Assembly (NCBI GenBank): GCA_019925795.1
Contig: CM034304.1
Location: 15,988,720-16,052,719, forward strand
Reading direction: 5' to 3'
Length of the DNA stretch: 64,000 nt
DNA from: Dendrobium chrysotoxum
Lineage: Eukaryota; Streptophyta; Magnoliopsida; Asparagales; Orchidaceae
Of the stretch, positions 33,891 through 45,854 are shown piece by piece (position 1 is the first letter of the stretch; every line of letters starts with the position of its first letter). The translations under genes and the position numbers were made by a program. The notes below the pieces were generated by a model that was given only the letters and a program-made list of their open reading frames with translations, did no database searches and was not told the origin of the DNA.

Positions 33891-35482
33891 GATTTCAGTG
33901 GTCATAACGGTGCAACAAAAAATGTCATTTTTATATATAAATATCACAAAACCATTTTATAAAACCCTCAACTCACCCTCAACTACCGAAGAAGGAGAAG
34001 AAAGGAAGGAGAGAAGCAGAAAGTGGAAAAGATATATTTTGGAGGCCATAGTGTGAGATTCGTCAGTTGGGCCTATGAAGGAAACATTTCTACTCAGTAG
34101 GCTTCCAATACAAAACTTTTTATTTCAATTTTGATGTTTTTATGAGTAGATTTGAAATAAAATGTGATTTTCTTATGTTTAAGAAACTTTCAATAGTATA
34201 ATTTTTTGTATGTTGTAGAATTATACTCCATTCTAATTGTTTTTAACAATAAAAAAATGCATTTTCATTAGTTGGTTCTATTTATACAAAATATTGGATA
34301 TTTTATAACGAATGTGATGTTTCTAGCATTGGCTACAATTCAGTAAATACTTTAAAATGATGTTTTAAATGTCCCTTATGAATAGTTTTCAAATTGATAA
34401 ATATTGAGTATATATGTAAATTTCAAGTGTTCTCTCCTAAATTGTTGTACATGAAGCAATTCATGCATTTTATGTTTGTGTTAAATGTGGCATAGATATT
34501 CCAAACATGTTAATATCTATATGCGCATATCATGTCATAGTGGAAGTTTTGATGTGAGAGATGTTCAAGCACGCTACAAGTAATATTATAAGGATCCTTA
34601 CATATCTGTGTTTCTATTCTGGTTTATTATGCTTCTATTTTTGTTCCTTAATCTACCTTATGTGGGCGTGAGATAATTAAGGGAGTTATAAGTGGGTGGA
34701 GTTATTAGAGATTTTGGCTAGCTTTACTCCATCTACCTTATGCAGGTGTGAGCTGATCAAGGTAGGTATAAGTGAAAGCAGAGTTATAAGCAAACATCAT
34801 AACATATACACATCATATTTCATTAAGGAATGTATGTTAACACTTATGTTCAAAGTTAGGTTATGTTAAATGTGGTTAATATTTATGATGTTAATAAGCA
34901 AGTTCAAGTGACACCTAAGTTATGTTCAAGCTTATGTTGCTTATACATATCCAAGATTAAGAAATGTATATGTCACCCTTCTAATAAAGTTAAACATATA
35001 AGTACAAGCAAACCCAATGTTAATATTTCATGAATAATAAAGTTAATTTATATTACCTTTATATGTGTTATTTGAATAATTTGTAAAATCTTTTATTTAT
35101 ATACCTATAAATTATGGACTTTGAATTCTTTTATATGATTTGGGATATCCTACTGAGAAAGTAGCTACTTAATCTATTTATTATATATGGTTTTAGGAAA
35201 GGGAAAATGTCTGTTTGAGTAGTTGATAAGGTTGAAGTTCAACTGGGATTTTTAGTAGTAGAGATATTCTTTGATAGTCTAGTATTTACTTATGTAATTG
35301 ATATTTTAAAAATATTCTAGAATGTTATAAATAATTATTTTGGAAGAAATATGAATTATAATGTTGTGTATCTTTTATTTTATTATAATTTTGGATGTTT
35401 AGTGGCTCTGGTATATTATTTGTGGAGAATGAGAAAACTAGAATCAGGTTTTAATTTTACCATTAAACTTTAGGGCATGATA
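33891..35482 (+). mobile_element. Ty3/gypsy LTR, 5'-truncated
   Basis: It carries CTCAACTCACCCTCAACTACC and GAAGGAGAAGAAAGGAAGGAG near 33970, like 24830-24900. It also has ACCTTATG(T/C)(G/A)GG(C/T)GTGAG words, TTTTAGGAAAG near 35192 (compare TTTTAGGTAAA at 27970), and the end GGGCATGATA (compare GGCATGACA at 28116). Confidence 0.6.
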
Positions 35483-36250
35483 GAGTAATCTCTCTCCTTA
35501 TGCTCCCTATAAGGCAGAGAAGTCTCTTTCCTTCATAGGTAAAGGAGAAACATAAAACACTTTTCTCCTCGAAAGTAACTTCTCCCTAGCCTCCTTAGTT
35601 AGATTTGAGTCTCCCCACCAAAACTCATCACATCTTTTCTCAAAAGATATTTTATAATAATTTAGAGGAACATAGAAGTAGACTGGACTAGACAACCTTG
35701 GTGAATCCCTCACCCACTCTTTTGGCCCCTCCTAGAGGATCTCTCAAAAGCCTCTCCAATCTCTCTCCTAATACCCTCTTGATAGTCTCTCTCTGAAATC
35801 TTTAATAAAAACTCTAGAAATACTCTTAAAGAATTATTGGTTATTTGATATATGAGGGTTAAAAAATAAAAAAAAATTAAAAAGGATGCTTATTAAAATT
35901 ATGAACTTGAACATATAGTATGGCCCATGAATCATATAATATGATTAGTACAATCAGCTTGAAATCCTAAAAAATTCTCTCTATTTAATCAAATTATACA
36001 ATATGACTAGTTTAAGTTTTCTTCTTAGAGCACTAAACCATTCTGTCCAACAAAAATCTTCTAAGATAGTTCTCTATTTTTTCAATCTGTAGTTATGGAT
36101 CGTACATTACAAAATGTAATATAATTTGTCTAAACTAGTCCGAGGGATAAATCTCAACCTTTAGCCTCTAAATCTCTGTCCTTTTGCTTTCTCTTTCCCC
36201 TCTTCTCTTCCTCCTTCCTCTAGAAAGCTGGGTGGTGGGATGACCTATCT
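35483..36250 (-). mobile_element. Copia-type LTR fragment
   Basis: CTCTCTCCTTATGCTCCC and AGGCAGAGAAGTCTCTTTCC match the central part of the LTRs at 21652 and 28486, followed by decayed palindrome words such as GGATCGTACATTAC near 36098. It could be the right half of the LTR begun at 25893. Confidence 0.55.
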
Positions 36251-38040
36251 TAGTGATTTAATATATTTTAAAATAAAAAAAATAACCTTGACCTAACACC
36301 GTAATGCTCATTTCCTCCAGCACCGCAACGCCCCTGAGAATCTTTTAAATTCTCCCAAAATATGCTCACCTGAGACCTAGCACTATGGCGGTGCTACCAA
36401 TGTTGTAGTGCTAGCATGAACTTAACTATTTTTCTAAAAATAGAGAGCTCAATATCGCGACACTACCCAACCTAGCACCATGGCGCTTGTAGAGAAAAAT
36501 TCAAGCTTTAGATTTACACCTTTCAGACCCCAGACCTTGGTTATTTTCTATCCCATTTAACATTCTAACACTCCTAATGATTAATTAACTTGAAATTAAT
36601 AATAGTTAATGGAACATTTCTTGAATTTCATATGATGGATACTACACATTAAGTTCAGGGAATAAGAATCAAGAACCCTTCATCACCAAAATTGAAGGAA
36701 TTTATAGACATTTTAAAAATCTATTTGGATTGAATTTAGGGGAGGGGAAGATCTAATAGATCTCCAATAAGTGTTTAGAGAAGACAACAGGCATATGGTG
36801 AGCTAGACTAGAAGTTATGATTGAACCAAAGAATGGCCAATCAGTTTCTTGAGCTTCCAGCCACCTTTGGCCAAGCTAGAGCCTGGGCTAGGCTGGGCAA
36901 GCTCCTGGGGTCCAAAGGAACGAAACTCATGCAATGGATCAACCCAATTAGGCTCAAGATGGGAGTTGGTTCATTGGAAGCCATTTTAAAGAGTTTAAAT
37001 TAGCCAATTTAACTATCCCAAGCTACCCTATGGGCTGGGTTTGCTAAAGAAGGTGTAGGGAGTCTATAAACATGTAATACATGCAATGAATCTGGCAATT
37101 TGAGCTTATATGATGAAATGGCTCAAATAAACCCTTTTAAGTGCACTTGGGTTAGCTTGCCTATGTGATGGCATTTGTGCTTCACCTTTACAAGCCCGTG
37201 GATCATTCTCTCGTGTGTATGGTGCATGTGCATGTTAAAGATGCAGTTTTGGTGGTAAAAAAATTGTAAGCTTTTGGCCATTTTTGAACTGACGGGGCAT
37301 TCAGATTGCAATATACACTGCCTGTTTATTAAAGGGAAGCCCTTCTTGCCCATGCGATGGCATTTGTGCTTCACCTTTGCAAGACCACGGATCATTCTCT
37401 CATGTACGTGATGGGTTTCCTTATCAGAAAATGCACTAGTAGTGTCCATCAACACCATGCTTCGTGTCTTGTCTGATGCATGCCTAGAAGATGAAATGTT
37501 CTCATACCCAAATGAGCCTTCGAAGCACACACAGGAGTCATGCGTATGCTATGATAATTCTGAAGAATTATTTGCACGTGGGAATAGTCATGCCCCACAG
37601 GTCGGCCATAAGAAAAATTGGTTGCCAGCACAGACAATCAATCAGAGCGGGCGAAGCGAGAAAAAATAGGTTTGTTGGCACACAAGATCAAATGCAAAGG
37701 GAAAGGCCATATGAGCCATTTGGTCAATCAGGGTTCACTTAACCCAAAGTATGGGTCCCTTAGGTCTAGAAGAGTTTATGTGATGGTTTGAAATGGAAGC
37801 CAAGGTCTTGATATGATCAAATACATGAAATATATATTTACGTTAAAAGCCCATTTATGGTGAATTTGGTGAACCATGGTCAGCCATGACTCACAATGGG
37901 TTCCAATGTACTAAAACAAGTTTGAGTGATTATTTGGGTTCCAATGTACTAAAATAAACACATCATCACATCAAAAATATCAACCTCAGTGTCCAAAGTC
38001 CATGGCATGTGCCATTTAATATATAACAAAGAGTATAAAA
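36250..38040. other. Non-coding retroelement debris
   Basis: No gene. GCGGTGCTA and CACCGCAACG words at 36300-36480 resemble 26598 and 28400. GGTCAGCCATGACTCAC near 37876 resembles 20580-20610. Confidence 0.4.
37161..37405. repeat. Direct duplication of about 56 bp
   Basis: GATGGCATTTGTGCTTCACC begins at 37168 and again near 37357. Each is followed by TTTRCAAG, CGGATCATTCTCTC and TGT. A minus-strand open frame (37123-37530) therefore encodes HERMIRGLAKVKHKCH twice with small changes. Confidence 0.75.
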
Positions 38041-38790
38041 AAGTAGTGGTGGTTAGGCTCCACCGCAACAACCTGAATTTTACTCCTATGGAATGATGTA
38101 AATCTTAAAAAGAGGTATTTTAGTCTTGATCTTCATCTTCAAGTTCTTCTATGGTTCACCTTCCTTCAATCCTTTTTGTGATACATCTCCAATAGGATAT
38201 CCAAATGAAAAGAAATTTCTTGTAAAGGGACTTTCTTTTCTCTTTGAATCCCTAATATTTTGTTAAAATGCCCCATTTTATTTACTTTCATAACTCTATA
38301 CTTTGAATAAATTACATCAAGATTATAAAAAAAGATAAATCTAGACTCCCCTATAAGGTTATCCTAAGCAATTATAATCAAACATCCCAAGCAGTTATAT
38401 GATAAGATTAAAATGCTCAAACCAGTCATACTTGATCATGCTCTTATTTATTTGAGGGCTAAGTAACTAAAGCACCTGCAATAATTATATATTATTTATT
38501 TATTTTTTAGCCCTCTTTTAGCCCTGCATGAACATGACCACCTGCAGAAAATATCATGACTATTTAGATTATTCCTAACCTAAGGGTAATATAACGCCCA
38601 ATATATCGATTCACATATTGCATTAAATAAATAAACACATCAATCAGAGTAATCATATCAATCAACCAGCATACAGTGAAAATCACAAAAAAGCTCTCGA
38701 TACATGGCGATAAAAAGTAAATACTGACCTAGCCTAGATCTAGAGTCGATTGTCCTAGCAAATAAATTTAAGTGTGTGTAGTAAGCTGTG
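38040..38790 (-). repeat. Non-coding retroelement family, copy B
   Basis: The reverse complement aligns along its length with 12061-12960. It includes CTAGATCTAGGCTAGGTCAG, GTGATTTTCACTGTATGCTG, ATATTTTCTGCAGG and GGGGAGTCTAGATTTA. Confidence 0.7.
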
Positions 38791-40290
38791 TGATTTTGGG
38801 TATGTCCTATATAATATAATTTGTTAAAGTTATTTTTGATTTTAATTTCTTAAAAGCTAAAGAAAAATTTTAATATAAGTTAAAATATTAATGTCAATGT
38901 TCATTTTAAAAGTTTATTTTTAGTGTTTAACGATTACTATCTTTGTTGCTCACCAGGACCGTGAGGTTTATTTCATCCTCCTTGGGGCTAACTTAATAGC
39001 TTTGTAGGCTCAGGTTACCCAGTAATAACTAATTTTATTAAGTTCATTTAGTTGGTTGAAGATTATGAGTTAATTAAGTGATTTCAGATGGTTGATTTAT
39101 TATCTGATTAAGTTTACGTTAATTATTAGATTCTGAGTCATGTTGAACTTTTAGTTAATCCTTTATTTTGTTCACTTTAATTATTAATGGATTATCAACT
39201 TTATTTTGTTCTAAAAATTTTAATCCAGTTCCAAATTATTAATCCTTATCGAATTTTGGGTGTATTTTTGAATTAGGTATATGATTAATAATGAGGGAGT
39301 TGATTACTTTAACGAGTTAGAATTGAATTTTATAAGTCTTTCATTTTAGTTTTTTTTTTACTTAGATTTGTTCGTTAAGTTTTATAACTCTTGAATTTAA
39401 TTTAGTTTTTAATAAATTTTATTTAGTTAATATTTAATTAATGGGTGATTAATATGTTAATTAGATTTAGTTTGAGTTTATGTTAGAATTCTGCCTTTTA
39501 ATTATTATGTGTGTAGTTGTGTTTTGATTAATAGAAGTAAAATATTTTCTATACATTTTTATTTGGATTATTACTGATTTGTTAGAAGTTTTTGATTATT
39601 GATTAATTATGCTTAAGATTAGATTAATGATGCATACTAATCCTAGGATAAAATGTCACTAAATTTTCTATGTTTAATATTTCTCTCCTAAAGGGTGCAT
39701 GCATCCTAAGTCTAAATTTTCTCAGACTCAACTCTTAATTTTTGTCCTTAGGTGTCATTAATATTATATAAGATGAAAGAGAGTTTATTCCTAACCCTTC
39801 AGACATACGCACATGTGTGAATGGGTTTAGGGATCTATAATAAATAAAAGACGTCTAATAAAATGAAGTTTCTACCGGAACCTAAGGCTAGGGAATCGTA
39901 CAACCAAAAGGGCTCCTAAGGGCTTCTAAGTTTTAAGAGAACTTACAACACCAGGGGCTATGACCCGAGGCTCCACCCGTAGCACCCACATTTGGAATGA
40001 ATGGGGCCACTGATGCTCCCTAAATTGTTGTCCAAGTAGTTCCAATGTACCTCACAAATAATGCGAAGAGAAAAACATGTGTCAGAATTTAATATATTTT
40101 TAATCTTCAAATTTACATGCATATAAAATTCAGAATAACATTTGATAATGACTATACATCTAAGCATGATGCAAGAAATAAGAAAACATAGAATCACGTG
40201 AATTATAATCGAGATTTATTAGATACAATATCATTTACTAACAAAATTTATTGCAAAGACTTTATGTATATTCAATGTATGGTTATTTAA
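38790..40290. other. AT-rich non-coding DNA
   Basis: No reading frame, element terminus or RNA gene was recognised. It ends in an (AAT)n microsatellite that was the target of the next element. Confidence 0.5.
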
Positions 40291-40314
40291 AATAATAATA
40301 ATAATAATAATAAT

Positions 40315-41377
40315 TGTTGCGGACTCAAATATACGCGGTGATAGATTTTAATTTCCCGTCTCAGCATTGTACGTATATTCAGCACACAAACAGAATCGAA
40401 ATAGTAACACCAGGATTTTTACGTGGAAAACCCTGGAAAGGGAAAAAACCACGGGGCCACGCCCAGTTGAAAGAGTTCCACTAGTGTCGTTTGAAGTACA
40501 CGAGGCTGATCCGTCCTTTAAATTCAGGACGATCAGATTACAATGAGTATCAGTTACAAGGACAAGCAGAGTTCCGACGTCACTCGGGGTGTCGAACAGA
40601 ATTCCAGCGTCACTTGGAACGAAGTCCGGCGTCACTTAGAAAGAAGTCCGGCGTCGGGTAGAATTCCGGCGTCGGGCAGAATTCTGACGTTGCTCCCGTG
40701 TCGGGCAGAGCTCCGGCATCCCTCGGGCGCCTGGTGGTGCTTCGGTGGTGTTCCGGCAGTGTTCCGGCGGAGTTCCGGCGGTGTTCCGGCGGTGTTCCGG
40801 CGGTGGTCGAGGAGGAGTTATTCCCTCCTAGACTTCTCTCCTTTTCTTCTTCTCTTTCTTCTCTTCTTCTCTTCTTGGCTTGGGTCCCCTCTTAAGAGAA
40901 ATGAGGGGCTATTTATAATTTTTCTGGAGTGGCATAGCCCATAAATATGTGAGGGATCAAGGGCAAATAAGGAGTGATCCGGATGAACGGTCGATATTGA
41001 ATCCCTTGATCGTGAACCGTTTATCAAGCATTTGAAGGTCTTAATGATATCAGAATTCTAAGATCTTGGACTCGTTGGATTCGTCTCGTCGAGCCGCTCG
41101 ATTCGAGTATAAGCTTGTCAAAATCGGAGACCGTTTGGTAACTCAAATTGCTGTTTGATGCTTCCAACAGCACTTCGGGTACTTGATTTGGACTCGTTTG
41201 GGCTCGGATTGAGTCAAATTTGGTGTTGTTGGATTCGTATTTCCGAGACCCTCAGTTCGCCTATAAGCTTGCTGAAATCGGAGTTTAAATAGTCTCCGAA
41301 TTAATTTTTGAAGTTTCCAACTTGAGTTTTTCCTCGAGATTCGTGCCCGATCAAGATAATTTTCCGATGACGTATCA
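40315..41377 (-). repeat. 3' LTR of Tat-type gag-only element
   Basis: 1063 bp, minus orientation. It contains TATAAATAG on the minus strand at 40909-40917, GTTCCGGCG repeats at 40730-40810 and a diverged direct duplication of about 150 bp in U3 (starting near 41078 and 41229). Open frames inside it occur identically in the other LTR and are not genes. Confidence 0.93.
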
Positions 41378-41395
41378 GTTGCCCCCCTATTTTTG
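41378..41395 (-). other. Polypurine tract
   Basis: The minus strand reads AAAAATAGGGGGGCAAC directly before the 3' LTR. Confidence 0.75.
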
Positions 41396-41664
41396 GACGA
41401 CAAAGCTCCAGGAGTCCAAAAATATATGTGTCGGCTTTTCACTTTGGCAAAATCGCAAAAATTTGCGTTCCAAAAATTAAATGTTTGCTCGAACTTGATC
41501 ATAGAGGCCCCGTTGAGCTCCGAAAGTGTCAAAATTGAGTCCGGAACGTCGAAAAACATGTCCGGGGACCCCAAAAACGTCGAATTTGGACCGTCCGGGC
41601 CCGAAATCGGAGCCCGGGAACGCGTAGGCGGCTGAACCGACCGGCGCGTCCGCGCGCAGAACCG

Positions 41665-41680
41665 CGCGGTTATAACCGCG
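41665..41680. other. Perfect 16-bp GC-rich palindrome
   Basis: CGCGGTTATAACCGCG, within a GC-rich patch that includes more CCGCG words. Confidence 0.85.
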
Positions 41681-41821
41681 AGGGGCGCGGTTAATTTTTA
41701 AAAAAATATATATATTTTTTTTAAGTGGCGGGGCCCAAAAAATTCCGAAAAAATTCCGAAAAATTTGAAAAAATTCAGGGAATTTAATAAAATTTTGGAA
41801 TCCTCCCCCCCTTAAAAATAA

Positions 41822-41830
41822 TATAAATAG
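41822..41830 (+). promoter_or_regulatory. TATAAATAG on the plus strand inside the element
   Basis: A good plant TATA box sits 445 bp inside the 3' end, opposite to the gag direction. It is followed by a pyrimidine-rich stretch leading into the 112-bp repeats. It could drive an antisense transcript; this is inference. Confidence 0.4.
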
Positions 41831-41869
41831 ACCCCCAGGGCCTAGGAGAAACTCGCCCCTTCTTCCTTT

Positions 41870-42312
41870 CTCCCTCTGGCTTTTGGCATTTTGAGGCTTT
41901 CCGCCGTTTTTGAGTAGGTGACTTTCCCTACTTAACTCGGTGCCCCTCCCTTTGCGCAGAAGTTAGAGTATTCCTCTCTTCTCCCCTCTAGTTTCTGGCA
42001 TTTTGAGGCCTTCCGCCATTTTTGAGTAGGTGACTTTCCCTACTTAACTCGGCGCCCCTCCTTTTGCACAGAAGTTAGAGTATTCATCTCTTCTCCCCTC
42101 TAGTTTCTGGCATTTTGAGGCCTTCCACCGTTTTTGAGTAGGTGACTTTCCCTACTTAACTCGGCGCCCCTCCTTTTGCACAGAAGTTAGCGGTTTTCCC
42201 TCTTTTTTCTCTCATTCTGGCTTTCTGACAGTTGAGGCATTCCGTTGTTATTCAGTAGGTGATTTTCCCTACTTGAGACAACGCCCCTCCTCTTGTACAG
42301 GAGTTAGAAATT
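41870..42312. repeat. Four tandem units of about 112 bp
   Basis: TCTGGC-TTTTGAGG units start near 41875, 41994, 42106 and 42216. Each contains GAGTAGGTGACTTTCCCTAC (the fourth is diverged) and RCGCCCCTCC. Confidence 0.88.
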
Positions 42313-42359
42313 TCTTTTCTTTTTCATTCCTTCATGTGGAGGTGAGATGTTAGTCGGAG

Positions 42360-42960
42360 GGAGTCTGAAGATGGTCAGAAGTCAGGCGTCGGGAAGAAGT
42401 ACGGCGTCGGGTAGAACTCCGACGAAAATCCATCGGCGGGAAGAAGTCCTATGACGGGTAGAAATTTGGTGTCAGGTAGAAGCCCAACAAACATCCGGCG
42501 ATGGGCAGAAGTCCGACGTCGGGAAGAATTACAGCGTCGGGTTGAAGTCCGACGAGGGTCCGACGACGGGCATAAGTCCGGCGTCAGGTAGAAGATCGAC
42601 GAAAGTCACGCGACTGACAGAAGTCTTTCAACGGGAGGAAGTTCGGTGTCAGACAGAAGTCTGATGAAAGTCCCGCGATTGGCAGAAGTCCTGCATCGAG
42701 TGGAAGTATGGTGTCGGGCAGAAGTCCGACGAAAATATTGGGCAAAATTCCAACGAAAGTCCGGCGACGGGCAGAGACCCAGCAACGGGAAGAAGCTCGT
42801 CGTCGGGTAGAAGTCCGATGAAAGTCCCTCGACGGGCATAAGTACAACGTCGGGTAGATATCCGAGGCAAGTCACGCAACTGGCAGAAATACAACGTTGG
42901 GTAGAAATTCGACGAGGGTCTGGCGACGGGCAGATGATGGCCGGCGTCCAGTAACATTGT
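42360..42960. repeat. GTCGGG(T/C)AGAAGTCCGACG repeat array
   Basis: About ten irregular units of a GC-rich 20-60 bp word. Related GTCGGGCAGAATTCCGGCG words occur in the LTRs at 40650-40690 and 46190-46230. Three overlapping minus-strand frames here share repeated residues and are not considered genes. Confidence 0.8.
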
Positions 42961-43560
42961 GTTAAGGCAATATTCATCCATACTGAAGTGTGCCAACATT
43001 AGATATTACTGAATCAAGAGGCCGAAGTAGTGTGACATGCCAATATTCTGGCAATACACTAACACTGTCAACTGAGTGGAGGTCTGATGATGATCCAGTT
43101 ATGTCCTTTCTTTAAAGGAGCAGTTGTAGGAGATGCTTGCGTGCAGTAAGGGAGAAGTCACTTAAATCCACCAAGGATATTTGACTGTATTAAAGTTACT
43201 TGTTACTGGATGATACTAGCTTGTATGAGTGTCACCAGTGTACCTTTTGATTTCAACTTCTGGCGAGAAGAAATGTATATTTGAATCTGAATTTATGTAA
43301 CTCCAATGATATTGTATATGAAATGAGGATTTGTCCCCTAGAGGGACCTGAATTGTTATTGCATCTGTAAGACATGCTTTGTGCTTTTGATGTATTATTA
43401 GTTTGAACGAATGTGAGAGACATCCTTTTAGGATGTTTGACATATCTGAGACTGTAAGTCAAAGCCCTTGCTTGATGACGTTAAGGGAAGATGTTAGATT
43501 AAATCTCCCCAAGAATGATCTTCCAATGATTGGGATACAAGACATCATCTAATGACATTT

Positions 43561-43886
43561 GACCTATATGAGGTTGTATGTTAGAGCCCTGCTCGACGAC
43601 GTTAACCTTTATGGAAGAGGTCGAGAGAATCCACCAAGGATGTGAGACCTATCCGAGGTTGTATGTCGGAGCCTTTTCTCGACGACGTTAACCTGTATGG
43701 AAGAGGTCGAGAGAATCCACCAAGGATGTGAGACCTATCCGAGGTTGTATGTCGGAGCCTTTGCTCGACGATGTTAACCTGTATGGAAGAGGTCGAGAGA
43801 ATCCACCAAGGATGTGAGACCTATCCGAGGTTTTATATCGGAGCCTTTGCTCGACGACGTTAACCTGTGTGGAAGAGGTCAGATCG
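43561..43886. repeat. Four tandem 86-bp units
   Basis: GACCTATCCGAGGTTGTATG units start at 43561, 43646, 43732 and 43818, each with CTCGACGACGTTAACC and GGAAGAGGTC. A more diverged relative begins at about 43438. Confidence 0.9.
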
Positions 43887-44231
43887 AATTCCCCTGGGAT
43901 TGATCATCCAGTGATTGAGACACAATAAAGATTGTGTATTTCTCGAATCAAGGATAAAGAGACTATATTTGTCAGTAGTTTTTCATTGTCATTTATATTC
44001 TTTTTTTAAAGAAAGAGACAATATCAAAACTGGACGAACAACACATTATATTACTGTAAGACAATACAATAATTCCCTTGTACAATAAAAGAGATACATA
44101 TAGGGACAACCACATCATTTGACTTGGTAGAAATACTAAGGACATTAGAGTGACATCCTACTGATCATAGAAGAGATACATGGTGACACATGACAAGTAG
44201 TATTACTAACACAAAGGTTCAAGTTGCAGCA

Positions 44232-45803
44232 TTACTCAATCTCACCAACCATTTGAATATTATTCAATGGTTGTCTTTGTTGTTGTTGATTTTGCCCCCC
44301 AGTGGGGCGAGTTTCTTCTCGGGTAGGTGGGTTCCCAATAAACTGTCGAAGATAGCCCTGGCGGATAAGTCTTTCAATCTCATCCTTAAGTTGTCAACAT
44401 GCTTCAGTAGTGTGGCCACGACTACGATGAAAGTGATAGTACTGATCTTGATTTCCTGTATTTGGCTTCAAAGGATGCGGCCATTTCACTTTGTCCTGAT
44501 CTTGAATCGCCATTAACATATTTGCTCGAGATGTGTTGAGCGGAGTGTACTCTTTCTCCTGCCGAGGTTCTCGTTGTGGTAAGGGGGGCTTAGAAGGTAG
44601 ATTGCTATTCCCTTGCTTTTTCCATTGTGATGAGGGAATTTCCACCTCAGGTGCTCCCTTGTGCTTCCCAGTGGTTTGCTCGAACTGTTTTCTATGAGCA
44701 TTTATTGCCTCATCTGCAGATATCTGCGCCTCCACACGATGGATCAGATCGGCATATGAATGAACAGTGTCGCGCATAAGTGCCGAATAGAAAGGACCAG
44801 GACGAAGGCCCCCAAGGAAGACCCCTCGGAGCAATTCTGGGTTTAGCCCTGGAATCTGTCGTGCCTCGGTGGAAAATCGCTGAAAGTACTCTTTTAACGA
44901 TTCTCCCTCGTTTTGTTGAATCCAGGAGAGGTGGGAAGAATCTTTAGCAATTCTTCGATTGGCTACAAACTATTCAACGAAGGCTTTGGCCAATTTGACG
45001 AATGAAGGGATCGTTCCAGATGGAAGAGAATAGAACCATGTTCGCGCCTGTCCTTTGAGTGTAGTAGGAAAAACCTGACATATGAGGGCATCCGAAGCTC
45101 GCTGGATATGCATGATGGTTCTGTAATGATCGATGTGCTCGTACGGGTCGGATGTCCCGTCGTAGGAATCGATGCTTGGTAGTTTAAATCCTGCCGGAAT
45201 AGCGTGTTGAAGAATAGCTTCTGTCAAGGGTGACGACTCCTGCAAGTCCCACTGACGAAGGGGTTGCCTTATGCCTCCTGTAGGGAACTCTTCTCGGACC
45301 AATCGTCGCAGTTCGTGGCGAAGGGCATTGCGAGGGAGCTCAGCAATGTGTGGTCGGGCTAACTCTTCGGGGAGGTCCAAAGGAATACGAGGTTGCCGAC
45401 CTGTGTGCGAAGGATGGGTAGAACTTGCTGTATCAGCCAGCTCATTATCTTGATGCGACTGCGAACGCCTCCTGAGTGGAGGAAGAGGAATCTCGTCTTA
45501 AAGATGTTCGATTTGAACAGCTTCGACACTTGGTGGATCTCGAGGGAGAAGAACCTCCTCCTGAGGTGCTAGGGTCGGTTGTCGAGTCTCTCGCAAGAGT
45601 TGTAGGATCTCGTTTTGAGATTCTTCCATCTTTTGAATTCTCTCTTCTAGGGAGGGTCCCGAGGTCCCTTCTCCAGGTGCGTTTTGCCCCCCGGGGTATA
45701 AAGAGGCAGATATCGGGCGTCTATGATTCATAGACTGATTCCTGGATTGATGAGAGTGAGAGCGGGAGGCTCCTATGAGGCGACTGCTACGCCTGTTGAC
45801 CAT
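44232..45803 (-). pseudogene. gag: Tat-type gag, one frame with three stop codons
   Basis: One reading frame runs from ATG at 45803-45801 to TAA at 44234-44232 (523 codons). It starts 33 bp after the PBS. In order it has a basic N-terminus, a short coiled coil (EERIQKMEESQNEILQLL), a capsid-like region (FKLPSIDSYDGTSDPYEHI, RTWFYSLPSGTIPSF, GVFLGGLRPGPFYSAL), and a YYHFHRSRGHTTEAC zinc-finger-like motif typical of Tat gags. A glutamine-rich tail follows. Stops are TAA at 45500-45498, TAG at 44972-44970 and TGA at 44396-44394, with no frameshift. Each could be a C-to-T type change. Gag would form particles and bind RNA. Confidence 0.9.
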
Positions 45804-45835
45804 CGTAGCAATACTTGAAGTTGTGGGATAAGATT

Positions 45836-45851
45836 CCCACAGACGGCGCCA
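45836..45851 (-). other. Primer binding site
   Basis: The minus strand reads TGGCGCCGTCTGTGGG three bases after the 5' LTR. The first ten bases fit the complement of the tRNA-Asp 3' end used by some plant Ty3/gypsy elements, but the rest does not, so the primer tRNA is uncertain. Confidence 0.7.
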
Positions 45852-45854
45852 AAC

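Noticed and set aside
40348..40635. 95-codon minus-strand frame, also at 45888-46175
   Set aside because: It occurs in both LTRs of the same element at the same place and has no protein-like features; it is LTR sequence.
40818..41027. 69-codon minus-strand frame, also at 46348-46557
   Set aside because: Inside both LTRs over the TATA and purine-rich leader; not a gene.
42584..42999. Three overlapping minus-strand frames of 87-123 codons
   Set aside because: They all fall within the GTCGGG repeat array and exist because the repeat lacks stops; no motif is shared with known proteins.
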